From assembly GCF_030547075.1 (NCBI RefSeq), contig NZ_JAUOQH010000005.1:248001-312000 (forward strand): a stretch of 64,000 nucleotides of DNA, read 5' to 3'. The stretch's first letter is position 1; each line of letters opens with the position of its first letter. The notes under the pieces were generated by a model. That model was not told the DNA's origin. It worked only from the letters and a program-made list of their open reading frames with translations, and did no database searches. Source of the stretch: Alteromonas sp. 1_MG-2023 (GTDB taxonomy: Bacteria > Pseudomonadota > Gammaproteobacteria > Enterobacterales > Alteromonadaceae). The translations under genes were made by a program, and so were the position numbers. Below, piece by piece: positions 19,275-27,488 of the stretch.

Positions 19275-20915
19275 TTAGCTAATTTTAAAGAAACTTACCG
19301 TGGATTTTAGTTCTTGTGATAAGGCATCCAGTGATTGGGTTGCTTCGTTATTTCTCTGTAGAGCGGAAATTGATTCTACTGTCATCGTGTTAATTTCTGA
19401 CATTGAATTTGATATTTTTTCAATAAGCTCAACTTGTCGAATGGTCGCACTGGCAACCTCTTGAACGTTAAGTAGTGTGTCATTGGCTTGTTGTTCGATA
19501 TTCAGGAGTAGGGCAATGGTTTCAATTGTCAAAGCATGGCCATTTTCAACAAGCGGTTGTGTTTCTTCCATGGCTAAAACCGAAGCCGCAGTTTCCGATT
19601 GTACTTCGTTTATCATTTTTGCAATTTGTTGAGTAGCTTCACCTGTACGCAGTGATAGATTTCTTACTTCATCTGCCACAACCGCGAACCCACGACCGCT
19701 TTCCCCTGCTCTTGCAGCTTCTATAGCCGCATTTAGCGCCAACAGGTTAGTTTGATCTGAGATACTGCCAATAACACTAACAATACTGCCGATTTCTTTT
19801 GTTCGGTCTTGAAGCTGTTTTATCTGGCCAACCGTTTTACTGACGGTGCTTGAGATCAAATTCATTTCCCGCGCACTTTCTTCTATTTTGTCTTTGCCCA
19901 ATTTGGTTAATTCTGAGGTTTTCGCAGAATTGACTTCTGACTGGGACATAGATTCAGACATTGAGGTCATCCCTTGACGCATAGTATTCAGGCTATCAGT
20001 CGTTTCGTTTGTCAATGCAGCTTGTACTTGAGCAGCGTCATATGCTTGTTTTGAATCTGTGGATAATCGGTTAGCCTGCTTAGCCAGTTCAGTCGCGCTA
20101 CTAAAAATGCTGGTCACAATAGCCCGTAGCTTTTCACGCATAGTAACCACCGAACCCATCAAACTATCGGGGAAACAATTGTTAATAGGGGTCGTTAAAT
20201 CACCTGAAGTCATATTTACCAACGTACTAGCGGCTAAGGAGGGTTCAGCGCCTAGCTGATTGGTTAAATTACGGCTAATAAATAAGGTAACACTGATTCC
20301 GATGATACCAGCGATGCTGGTAATAACGATCATAAGGTACTGAAAATCGCCTGCTACATCTCTTGCTTTTGGTGTGGCAATTTTATTCGCCTCTTCTTGA
20401 TAATCTATAAATGCATTAATTGCAGCTAACCATTGTTTTATATTACCCCCAACGTCGCTGGACAAAAGAGACTTAGCCTGTATTGTGTTTCCTTGCTGCA
20501 TTAACGAAATAATGTGCTGCATCAGCGGGCTCGTTGTTTCTTGAATGGCCGCAATTCTATTTAAAATACGGGTTTCTTCAGCAGTAAATATCACACCTGA
20601 GTCAATCATATCTTCCATCGCTTGTTCAGACTCACGATAAAAAGACTCCAGCTTTTTTACATTATTTTCCAATGCTGCTATCTCGGCATTATTGGTTGCC
20701 AATACAATATCACGGATATCAATTGCTCGGTCGTGCACACTTCCGCGATAGTTTATGGCATAGCGTTGTTTGACTGAATTAACATCAGATATTTCCGTTA
20801 ACGTAGCATCGATAAAGTTAACTTTTTGGATGCCGATTATGACTAACGTTACCATCATCAATAAGACCAAACCAAAGCCCACAAATAATTTGTGTCGAAT
20901 CGTCATGTTTTGCAT
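19275..20915 (-). CDS. Methyl-accepting chemotaxis protein
   Basis: Two membrane helices (residues about 10–30 and 193–213 from the chosen start) flank a helical periplasmic ligand domain. A HAMP-like linker and a long signalling coiled coil follow. The hairpin tip contains [20 protein letters not shown] and [12 protein letters not shown], which bind CheA and CheW. The frame is open to 20993. The ATG at 20915 ([15 protein letters not shown]) is preferred because AGGC lies 6 bases upstream and membrane insertion then starts normally. The ligand is unknown. There are no other chemotaxis genes nearby. Confidence 0.9.
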   Translation of the reverse strand: MQNMTIRHKLFVGFGLVLLMMVTLVIIGIQKVNFIDATLTEISDVNSVKQRYAINYRGSVHDRAIDIRDIVLATNNAEIAALENNVKKLESFYRESEQAMEDMIDSGVIFTAEETRILNRIAAIQETTSPLMQHIISLMQQGNTIQAKSLLSSDVGGNIKQWLAAINAFIDYQEEANKIATPKARDVAGDFQYLMIVITSIAGIIGISVTLFISRNLTNQLGAEPSLAASTLVNMTSGDLTTPINNCFPDSLMGSVVTMREKLRAIVTSIFSSATELAKQANRLSTDSKQAYDAAQVQAALTNETTDSLNTMRQGMTSMSESMSQSEVNSAKTSELTKLGKDKIEESAREMNLISSTVSKTVGQIKQLQDRTKEIGSIVSVIGSISDQTNLLALNAAIEAARAGESGRGFAVVADEVRNLSLRTGEATQQIAKMINEVQSETAASVLAMEETQPLVENGHALTIETIALLLNIEQQANDTLLNVQEVASATIRQVELIEKISNSMSEINTMTVESISALQRNNEATQSLDALSQELKSTVSFFKIS

Positions 20916-21173
20916 GTAACGCCTATAAAAGTATGTAAGTGTTTGATTTTGAGTAAATGTTAGCGGTTGAACAGAATGCGCTAACATGAACAAATACTAC
21001 GTCATCTCTGTTAATCTGGAAAAGACCCGAGATAGCTAAAACATATTTCATTAAAATGAAATATATAAAGAAAATCTAATTTTAGTGAAAGTTAAATTTT
21101 AATGTAGTCGCTATTAACTGTTTCATCAAAAAAACAGTTAATTCATAGCCTCCTTGTAAAGCTTGTTGCAGTG

Positions 21174-21188
21174 ATGTTATAACATATT
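21174..21188 (+). promoter_or_regulatory. Zur-like operator upstream of the DksA-like operon
   Basis: ATGTTATAACAT at 21174–21185 is a perfect 12-base palindrome about 70 bases before the first gene. It matches the general GTTATAACATAAC pattern reported for Zur sites. It shares GTTATAA with sites before the zinc-uptake arms at 38362 and 42810. Zur control is inferred. Confidence 0.5.
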
Positions 21189-21255
21189 CTTACCGGCGTG
21201 ATTTCACCTTTTGAATTTTTTACATGCTAAATGTTAATGCGAATAAGGTAATCGA

Positions 21256-21474
21256 ATGAAAATTCCGATCATTCCAACAAATTACGATGAGTGGAAACAT
21301 TGCATCGTAAAAGAGTGTGGTATTTCTCTGACGGTGTCTTTTATCGAAGCTCGAATAGAGGCGATGAGTAACGTAAATAATGAATACACGCGACAATTTT
21401 TGAATTGTTACGGCAAAAGCCATTATCAGAAGACGATGGGCTGGATGGAACAAGCTAAGGAAAGTTTGTTATGA
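21256..21474 (+). CDS. 72-residue protein of unknown function coupled to DksA-like gene
   Basis: The small soluble protein (starting MKIPIIPTNYDEWKHCIVKE) has three cysteines (16, 21, 51) and no membrane segment or recognised domain. Its stop overlaps the next start as ATGA, so translation of the DksA-like protein is probably coupled to it. The Zur-like operator lies directly upstream. A part in the zinc-starvation response, perhaps as a partner or modulator of the DksA-like protein, is inference only. I do not recognise the family. Confidence 0.7.
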   Translation: MKIPIIPTNYDEWKHCIVKECGISLTVSFIEARIEAMSNVNNEYTRQFLNCYGKSHYQKTMGWMEQAKESLL

Positions 21475-21896
21475 ACCAAATACTCGACAAGCAACAGCTT
21501 CTGGACGCTCCAGCTGAAGACTACATGAGTGATGCCCAGCTCGAATTTTTTAAAACCTTATTAACGGACTTAAAAACAAAAACCATGTTGCACATTGAAG
21601 AAAAGAAAGTGCAGCTTAGTAATCCCCCAGAGATAAACGATGATGTAGATAGGGCGCAATACGAAGAAGATTCACGTATTCGCTTACGTATTCTTGATAG
21701 AGAACGCAAGCTTATACTTAAAATAGACAAGTCACTTAGGCGTATCACGGAGGGTGATTTTGGCTACTGCAAAGAAACAGGCGAACCCATCGGTATACCT
21801 CGACTTTTAATTAGGCCAATTTCAGAATATTGTGCAGACGTTAAACAAGTTAATGAAGGGAAAGAGCGTCACTTTCAATCAGAGCGTAAATATTAA
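21471..21896 (+). CDS. dksA2: DksA-family RNA polymerase regulator lacking two zinc cysteines (DksA2-like)
   Basis: DksA binds in the RNA polymerase secondary channel and, with ppGpp, resets rRNA and amino-acid promoters. The coiled-coil tip DDVDRA keeps both acidic residues (Asp57, Asp60) needed for activity. The globular domain reads DFGYCKETGEPIGIPRLLIR, with Cys100 and Cys121 kept. The second and fourth zinc ligands are Thr103 and Val124. Pseudomonas aeruginosa DksA2 shows the same kind of loss and works without zinc under Zur control. A zinc-independent backup DksA is therefore likely. It overlaps the 72-residue gene by 4 bases. Confidence 0.85.
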   Translation: MNQILDKQQLLDAPAEDYMSDAQLEFFKTLLTDLKTKTMLHIEEKKVQLSNPPEINDDVDRAQYEEDSRIRLRILDRERKLILKIDKSLRRITEGDFGYCKETGEPIGIPRLLIRPISEYCADVKQVNEGKERHFQSERKY

Positions 21897-21923
21897 AAAG
21901 TGCCGATTGGCAATAGATGTAAG

Positions 21924-21966
21924 TGCGCACATTAACCCATAGTTGATCAAGTGGTGAATGTGCGCA
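21924..21966. other. Inverted repeat between the DksA-like gene and the APE operon
   Basis: TGCGCACATT (21924–21933) pairs perfectly with 21957–21966 across a 23-base loop, with no T tract. A second hairpin GGCTGTA...TACAGCC lies at 22035–22055, just past the APE operon stop. Either could end transcription between the convergent operons, but neither is a classical terminator. Confidence 0.35.
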
Positions 21967-22074
21967 GTGAAACACGCTGTGGGTAAGTAGGGTATGAGTT
22001 GTACGGTATAACTCGCGCGCTAGCCTTAAATATGGGCTGTAAGTTGAATACAGCCATCTTAAGGGGGCGTCGAA

Positions 22075-23301
22075 TTAACTATCCCAGCGTTTAAATATTA
22101 GTGAAGTATTAATGCCGCCAAAGGCAAAGTTATTACTCATAATATAATCGGTTTCTAACTCGCGACCTTGCTGAATAATATAATCTAGCTGGCCGCATTT
22201 GCTATCAACGTGGGTTAGGTTTGCCGTGGGGTGGAACCAATTATTACGCATCATCTCAATGGCTACCCAAGCTTCTAAGGCACCGCAAGCACCTAGTGTG
22301 TGGCCAGTATAACTTTTCAATGAGCTTATCGGCATTTGCTCGCCGAAAACGGCAGACGTAGCTTGAGTTTCAGCAATATCTCCACGATCAGTAGCCGTGC
22401 CATGGGCACTTACATAACCAATTTGTTCATGTGACAGGCCAGCATCTTTCAGCGACAAGCGGATAACTTGTTCCATTGTTTCAGCTGAGGGCTGAGTAAT
22501 GTGTCGGCCATCGGAGTTTGTACCGAAGCCCACTAATTCTGCATAAATCTTAGCGCCACGCTCAACGGCGTGTTCGTATTCTTCTAGCACTAATGTACAG
22601 GCACCTTCGCCTATCACTAAACCGTCGCGGCCTTCATCGAAAGGTTTCGGTGTTAGATTCGGGCTATCGTTTTTCGTGCTTGTAGCATAGAGGGTGTCGA
22701 ATACGGCGGCTTCCGTGGCACATAAGTGCTCACAACCACCGGCTAACATCACTTTTTGCTGTCCACACTTAATGGCTTCGTATCCTTGACCTATTCCCAT
22801 ACTGGCCGAGGTACATGCGCTGGAGGTAGTATAAACGCGGCCTTTAAGCCCAAAATAAATACCAATATTCACGGGCGCAGTGTGCGACATCATTTTGATA
22901 TAGGTGTTGGCGTTCAAACCGTCACAGTTGTCATGTAGCAACATATTGCCAAAGTCTGCAATAGCACCGGTATCACCGGCAGAAGAACCGAAAGCAACTC
23001 CGGCTTGGCCGCTCTTTAAGATATCTGCGCCAAGCAAATCGGCATCAATTAACGCATTTTCGGCACTGACTACGGCAAGTTGGGCAACCCTGCCCATACT
23101 GCGGAGATCTTTTCTTGAATAATGTGCGGGCACTGAGAAATCTACTTTAGCGCCAAGTCGGGTATTTAACCCTTCATATTTATCCCATTCAGGCATTTGG
23201 ACGATGCCAGTTTGGCCTGATTTTAATCGACTAAAAATGCTTTCCCAATCATTTCCAATAGGAGAAAAACCTGCGATCCCTGTAACGACTACTCGATTCA
23301 T
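22075..23301 (-). CDS. apeR: APE beta-ketoacyl-ACP synthase (ApeR-like)
   Basis: This FabF-type ketosynthase condenses malonyl-ACP onto acyl chains. The triad is complete: Cys163 in SSACTSAS, His300 in SAHGTAT and His334 in YTGHTLG. At 408 residues it is full length. It is the last gene of the aryl polyene operon and its ATG overlaps the apeQ stop as TAATG. In characterised APE systems the ApeR-type enzyme is distinct from the elongating ApeO–ApeC pair and probably primes or supports synthesis; that assignment rests on gene order. Confidence 0.88.
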   Translation of the reverse strand: MNRVVVTGIAGFSPIGNDWESIFSRLKSGQTGIVQMPEWDKYEGLNTRLGAKVDFSVPAHYSRKDLRSMGRVAQLAVVSAENALIDADLLGADILKSGQAGVAFGSSAGDTGAIADFGNMLLHDNCDGLNANTYIKMMSHTAPVNIGIYFGLKGRVYTTSSACTSASMGIGQGYEAIKCGQQKVMLAGGCEHLCATEAAVFDTLYATSTKNDSPNLTPKPFDEGRDGLVIGEGACTLVLEEYEHAVERGAKIYAELVGFGTNSDGRHITQPSAETMEQVIRLSLKDAGLSHEQIGYVSAHGTATDRGDIAETQATSAVFGEQMPISSLKSYTGHTLGACGALEAWVAIEMMRNNWFHPTANLTHVDSKCGQLDYIIQQGRELETDYIMSNNFAFGGINTSLIFKRWDS

Positions 23302-24026
23302 TAATACATTCCACCATTGACAGAAATAACCTGTCTTGTGACATAACCGGCATCTTCAGACATTAAAAATCCGACCGTTGCGGCTACTTCTTCCACTTTT
23401 CCCATGCGTTGCATTGGGATTAATTTCATTGCTTCTTCCATAGCTAAGCCTTCGGTCATTTCTGTATCAATAACACCAGGGGCTACGCAGTTTACGGTTA
23501 TCTTTCTTTTCGCTAATTCTACAGCCAAGGCTTTAGTGGCGCCGATAATACCTGCCTTCGACGCGCTATAGTTAACCTGCCCACGATTTCCCATTTCTCC
23601 TGACACTGAGGATAAGGTGACAATACGACCTGGTTTACGACGACGTATCATAGGCATAATAATGGGGTGTAGTACGTTGTAGAAACCATCTAAATTGGTG
23701 TGTACCACTAAGTCCCACTCCTCCCCAGGAATGGCAGGAAAGGCATTGTCCATAGCGATAGACGCGTTACACACAACGCCATAATAAGCGCCGTGGGTTT
23801 CAACGTCGTGTTCTAATGCTTGTTGGGCTTGTTGTCTATCTGCTATATCAAAGCTAATCAGCCTAGCATTGCGCCCTATTGCTTTAATCTCATCAACCAC
23901 TTCTTCGCCAAGCTGTTGGTTGCTTCTGCAATGTACAACAATGTCGAAACCTTGCTTTGCTAGCCTTAGCGCTATCGCTTTTCCAATACCACGACTTGAA
24001 CCTGTTACTAATATGGTGCCGGTCAT
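23301..24026 (-). CDS. apeQ: APE 3-oxoacyl-ACP reductase (ApeQ-like, FabG family)
   Basis: This short-chain dehydrogenase reduces the 3-keto group of the growing polyene on ACP, using NADPH. The cofactor motif TGSSRGIGKAIAL is at residues 8–20. The catalytic residues are Ser140, Tyr153 and Lys157 (NYSASKAG). The length of 241 is typical of FabG. Its start overlaps the upstream dehydratase stop by four bases (ATGA). Because the pathway has reductase and dehydratases but no enoyl reductase, the double bonds stay conjugated, which makes the yellow polyene. Confidence 0.92.
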   Translation of the reverse strand: MTGTILVTGSSRGIGKAIALRLAKQGFDIVVHCRSNQQLGEEVVDEIKAIGRNARLISFDIADRQQAQQALEHDVETHGAYYGVVCNASIAMDNAFPAIPGEEWDLVVHTNLDGFYNVLHPIIMPMIRRRKPGRIVTLSSVSGEMGNRGQVNYSASKAGIIGATKALAVELAKRKITVNCVAPGVIDTEMTEGLAMEEAMKLIPMQRMGKVEEVAATVGFLMSEDAGYVTRQVISVNGGMY

Positions 24027-24472
24027 TGGCTTACTCCTTTTAAAAACGCTTCAGCATCGGTGGGTTGAAAAACATTGAGCTTTGCCGATGCCTCAACACC
24101 ATTTCCAGTTAGAGTGGTGTTAAACACATTCAAGCCATTTTCGGCTTCCATTTCTAAATGCACTTCAACCGTAATTACGCTGCCTACTGGAAAATAATCG
24201 ACATTAGATTGATATTTTCGGCACCCTAGCAAAAAACCTAATTTAGGTTTGTGCCCAGACTTTCTTTCTTTTGTGCCTGCATAGGCGGCTACCGCTTGGG
24301 CTAAGTATTCGATGCCCACTATGGCTGACACGCCCTGCTTCTCAACGAACATGGAGTCTGGCCTAATTAACACTAGGGCTTTTAACCAGTCATCACCATA
24401 ATCAACTACTTCATCCAGTAAGCTCATTTTACCTGAATGGGGAACAAATTCGTCGATATTAACGTTTTCCAT
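24023..24472 (-). CDS. apeP: APE hotdog-fold 3-hydroxyacyl-ACP dehydratase (ApeP-like)
   Basis: The 149-residue protein has the hotdog dehydratase motif PHSGKMSLLDEV with catalytic His12. It dehydrates 3-hydroxyacyl-ACP to trans-2-enoyl-ACP during polyene extension. A second dehydratase domain is fused to the ligase at 32641–34365, which agrees with the two dehydratases (ApeI and ApeP) of known APE systems. It starts 2 bases after the upstream ketosynthase stop. Confidence 0.85.
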   Translation of the reverse strand: MENVNIDEFVPHSGKMSLLDEVVDYGDDWLKALVLIRPDSMFVEKQGVSAIVGIEYLAQAVAAYAGTKERKSGHKPKLGFLLGCRKYQSNVDYFPVGSVITVEVHLEMEAENGLNVFNTTLTGNGVEASAKLNVFQPTDAEAFLKGVSQ

Positions 24473-24474
24473 AG

Positions 24475-25671
24475 CTAAATTCGCCCTAATATCAATGAAA
24501 TGTTGTTACCACCAAACGCGAAAGAGTTGCTTAACACATAATTAGGCGCGCTATTCGTCGCCCTACTCGATTCAACAGTGTCAACGAAATTGAGTGGTGC
24601 CAACGCAGGGTCACTCTGACTATCCCATATATGCAAAGGCATGAAAGGTTGCGTAGTATCATCGACTAACATCAACCAACATATGCCCGCTTCAACCGCG
24701 CCGGCTGCACCAAGGGTATGCCCAGTAAAAGGTTTGGTGGAACTGCATAATACGTCAGCACCAAATACCGTGTTTACGGCGGTAGATTCCATCTGGTCAT
24801 TTAACTCTGTGGCTGTGCCGTGCAGGTTAATGTAATCAATTTGATGTGGTTGCAATTGCCCATCTTGAAGGGCATTTTCAATACACTTAATGGCGCCTTT
24901 TCCCTCGGGATCAGGGGCTGATATGTGATGGGCATCGCTGCTTTCCCCGGTACCTACCAGCTTCACTCCGTGCTTTTGCTTGCTGACTAAAAAGAGCGCA
25001 GCGCCTTCACCAATATTAATCCCTTTGCGATTAACGCTAAACGGATTACAAATACTGTCGCTTACCGCTTGTAGTGATTGAAAACCTTGTACGGTAAGCT
25101 GGCACATAGTGTCTACACCCCCAGCAATAACGGCGTCGCACAAGTCGGCAGATATCAATCTTCGGGCAGTAGCCAACGCTTTTGCACCCGATGAACAGGC
25201 GGTTGATATACCGTATGCCGGGCCTTTCGCACCCACCACTTCAGCAATAAATTGAGCAGGTGCCCCCATTTCTTGAAGGCCATAATCGTAGGAGTCTGGC
25301 ACAGTACCATCATTCACCCACTGCCTAATAGCTTGCTCACTTTCTGCAATACCAGAGGTGCTGGTGCCTATGATAACGGCCACGCGATGCGCGCCATATT
25401 GGGCTATGGCAGTATCAACTTCTGCGCGGATTTGTTGCAAAGCCGCCATGGCACACTGGTTATTCCGGCTTTGCCATTTCTTATGTTCAAGCGGTAATAA
25501 GGGGAGTTCCGCGTTGATCAAACCTAGCGGCACGTTAAAGCCTGTGTGGTATTGATCAGTTTGCACCAAGTTCACATTGCCTGATTGAATGTTATTTTTT
25601 ACCTGCTCCCCGTTGTTTCCGGCAGCACACACTATGCCCAGTGCGTTTAGGTAACAGCTTTCTTGTATCAC
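24475..25671 (-). CDS. apeO: APE elongating beta-ketoacyl-ACP synthase (ApeO-like)
   Basis: This ketosynthase has Cys159 in STACSSGAKA, His284 in NLHGTATELND and His318 in FTGHTLGAAG. In APE systems the ApeO-type ketosynthase works as a heterodimer with the Cys-lacking ApeC chain-length factor, whose likely gene is the first of this operon (36187–36930). The length of 398 is normal. Its start overlaps the upstream lipoprotein stop by ATGA. Confidence 0.88.
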   Translation of the reverse strand: MIQESCYLNALGIVCAAGNNGEQVKNNIQSGNVNLVQTDQYHTGFNVPLGLINAELPLLPLEHKKWQSRNNQCAMAALQQIRAEVDTAIAQYGAHRVAVIIGTSTSGIAESEQAIRQWVNDGTVPDSYDYGLQEMGAPAQFIAEVVGAKGPAYGISTACSSGAKALATARRLISADLCDAVIAGGVDTMCQLTVQGFQSLQAVSDSICNPFSVNRKGINIGEGAALFLVSKQKHGVKLVGTGESSDAHHISAPDPEGKGAIKCIENALQDGQLQPHQIDYINLHGTATELNDQMESTAVNTVFGADVLCSSTKPFTGHTLGAAGAVEAGICWLMLVDDTTQPFMPLHIWDSQSDPALAPLNFVDTVESSRATNSAPNYVLSNSFAFGGNNISLILGRI

Positions 25672-26216
25672 AACCTCTTGTACTCCAAGGTTTCAATTTT
25701 CACTTTATACTGACGAGCAAGGTTATCTAGAACCACTTGCTCGTTTTCTAAATAATTAATTTTTAACTTAGACTGCCCATCTAACGATAGTAATCGAAAA
25801 TTAGGGCCTGTTTCTATTAGCCAACCATCGTCAACCTCGTAAAATTTACGTAGGCTTTCTTCCGGCCACAGTGCGAACTGCAACATGGTTAGAATTTCTT
25901 CTGCTGGCAGTGCTTCTGCGCCTAAGCTTTGCTGTTCAATCTGCTTGCCGTCATAATTAATGGTGTATGCAGACTGCCCTGTTGGTAGCAGGCCCCGTAA
26001 TTTAATCTCAGACTCATCAATTTTTAACACCACTAAAAACTGATGACTAGCACGTTGAGATACAATGTCTAAACGCTGTTGGTAAACCGCTGGGGCTGGG
26101 CCCTCTACTGGCGGCAGCAATAACAGTGGAAATGCTTGGTAGCGCGCACTATTTAATGCACTGCAAGCGCTGAGTACAAGGCCAAAGCAAAGGCCAATAG
26201 CTAGTCGTTTTGACAT
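25668..26216 (-). CDS. DUF3261 lipoprotein of the APE cluster
   Basis: The signal peptide ends in the lipobox LSAC (residues 15–18), so the protein is a lipoprotein of about 165 mature residues. Its pattern (YQQRLDIVSQRASHQFLVVL, then TINYDG) is that of DUF3261 proteins, which are regular members of aryl polyene clusters. The function is not established. A role in moving or anchoring the finished aryl-polyene lipid in the envelope is a reasonable inference from its localisation. It overlaps the upstream flavoprotein gene by 16 bases. Confidence 0.8.
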   Translation of the reverse strand: MSKRLAIGLCFGLVLSACSALNSARYQAFPLLLLPPVEGPAPAVYQQRLDIVSQRASHQFLVVLKIDESEIKLRGLLPTGQSAYTINYDGKQIEQQSLGAEALPAEEILTMLQFALWPEESLRKFYEVDDGWLIETGPNFRLLSLDGQSKLKINYLENEQVVLDNLARQYKVKIETLEYKRL

Positions 26217-27436
26217 AGTTGCGCCAACGTAGTTAATCTACTGGGATTACGCACATATGGGTTTTCGGTATCCCATGCGTAGCCCGCTAAAATAGAGCTT
26301 ATCATGCGGGTTATATTCTCGCTTTTCTGTTTCGAAAACACCACGTTTTGAAAGCGCTCATCATACCAACCTTCAACAAATTCCTTAAAGGTGTTAACCC
26401 CAACTTTGAGCTTTTGGGCATACTCTGCGTTCCAATCGGGTTGTAAGCCTGAAAGCTGTTTGTCTACCACTTCAGACGCTAAACTCGCGGAGGTGAGGGC
26501 AATGGTCACGCCTGACGAAAAGATAGGATCTAAAAATTCGCCAGCGTTACCGAGCAGCGCGTACCCGTCCCCGTACAAGCTGGTCACGTCGCAAGAGTAA
26601 CTTCCCAAGGTGCGACACTGGGTGTCAAATTCGGCGTTTTTTAAAAAGGTAGCTAGTTTGCCCCCTTCTGTAATTAACTGCTGAAGGCATTCTATAGGGG
26701 AACCCTGCATCGACTCTAATACCGCTGGTGGAGCCACAACGCCCACTGATGACCGGCCATTACTAAAAGGAATTAACCAAAACCATACTTCACTTATTTT
26801 CGGGTGTACCGTTATGAGTATTTTATTTCTATCGAAGTCTGGGGCATCCATGTTGTCTTTCACATGGGTGAAAACAGACTTACGTGAGCCAAGGGTAGAA
26901 GGCTTTTCTAGGTTGAGTAGTTTCGGCAATACGCGCCCAAAACCGCTTGCATCCAATACAAAACGGGCTTGCACCTTGTAGGTATCGTGCTGTTCTGTTT
27001 GTACGGTGAGCTCACGCAATGTATCGTTCATTACACAGTCTGTCAGGGTGTGACCATAGCGAAAGGTTACCCCTTGTTTTGCTGATTCATCTGCTAAAAT
27101 TTTATCAAACGAATCGCGTTGCACCTGAAACGTGGTGCCCCAACCTGGTGAAAATTTTTCTCTAAAGTCAAAGTGCTCGTACTCGTTTCCTCGGCAAAAA
27201 GCGGCGCCATTTTTATATTGAAATTGCGCCTTTTCAACGGCATCTAACATGCCTGCTTGTTCCAAGTATGTCATGCATTGTGGCAACATACTTTCGCCGA
27301 TCGAAAATCGCGGGAAGTGCTGTTTTTCTATCACTAAGACCCGATACCCTTTTTTGTTTAACAGGGCAGATGAAACTGCGCCTGCTGGGCCGGCTCCTAT
27401 CACTACAATATCGAAAATTTCCGTTGTGTTATGCAC
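26201..27436 (-). CDS. FAD-dependent oxidoreductase of the APE cluster
   Basis: The N-terminal dinucleotide fold has VVIGAGPAGAVSSALLNKKG at residues 11–30, followed by the GESMLP motif seen in flavin halogenase and geranylgeranyl-reductase-like enzymes. A second FAD motif (GDGYALLGNAGEFLDPI) is at about residue 285. The halogenase signature WxWxIP appears only partly (VWFWLIPF), so halogenation is possible but unproven. It may oxidise or tailor the aryl head group. It lies 52 bases after the exporter gene, the widest gap in the operon. Confidence 0.8.
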   Translation of the reverse strand: MHNTTEIFDIVVIGAGPAGAVSSALLNKKGYRVLVIEKQHFPRFSIGESMLPQCMTYLEQAGMLDAVEKAQFQYKNGAAFCRGNEYEHFDFREKFSPGWGTTFQVQRDSFDKILADESAKQGVTFRYGHTLTDCVMNDTLRELTVQTEQHDTYKVQARFVLDASGFGRVLPKLLNLEKPSTLGSRKSVFTHVKDNMDAPDFDRNKILITVHPKISEVWFWLIPFSNGRSSVGVVAPPAVLESMQGSPIECLQQLITEGGKLATFLKNAEFDTQCRTLGSYSCDVTSLYGDGYALLGNAGEFLDPIFSSGVTIALTSASLASEVVDKQLSGLQPDWNAEYAQKLKVGVNTFKEFVEGWYDERFQNVVFSKQKSENITRMISSILAGYAWDTENPYVRNPSRLTTLAQLCQND

Positions 27437-27488
27437 TACTAGCTATCTCCATTCCCTTAAATCTATCTTGTGTTTTATGCTTTTTTAT

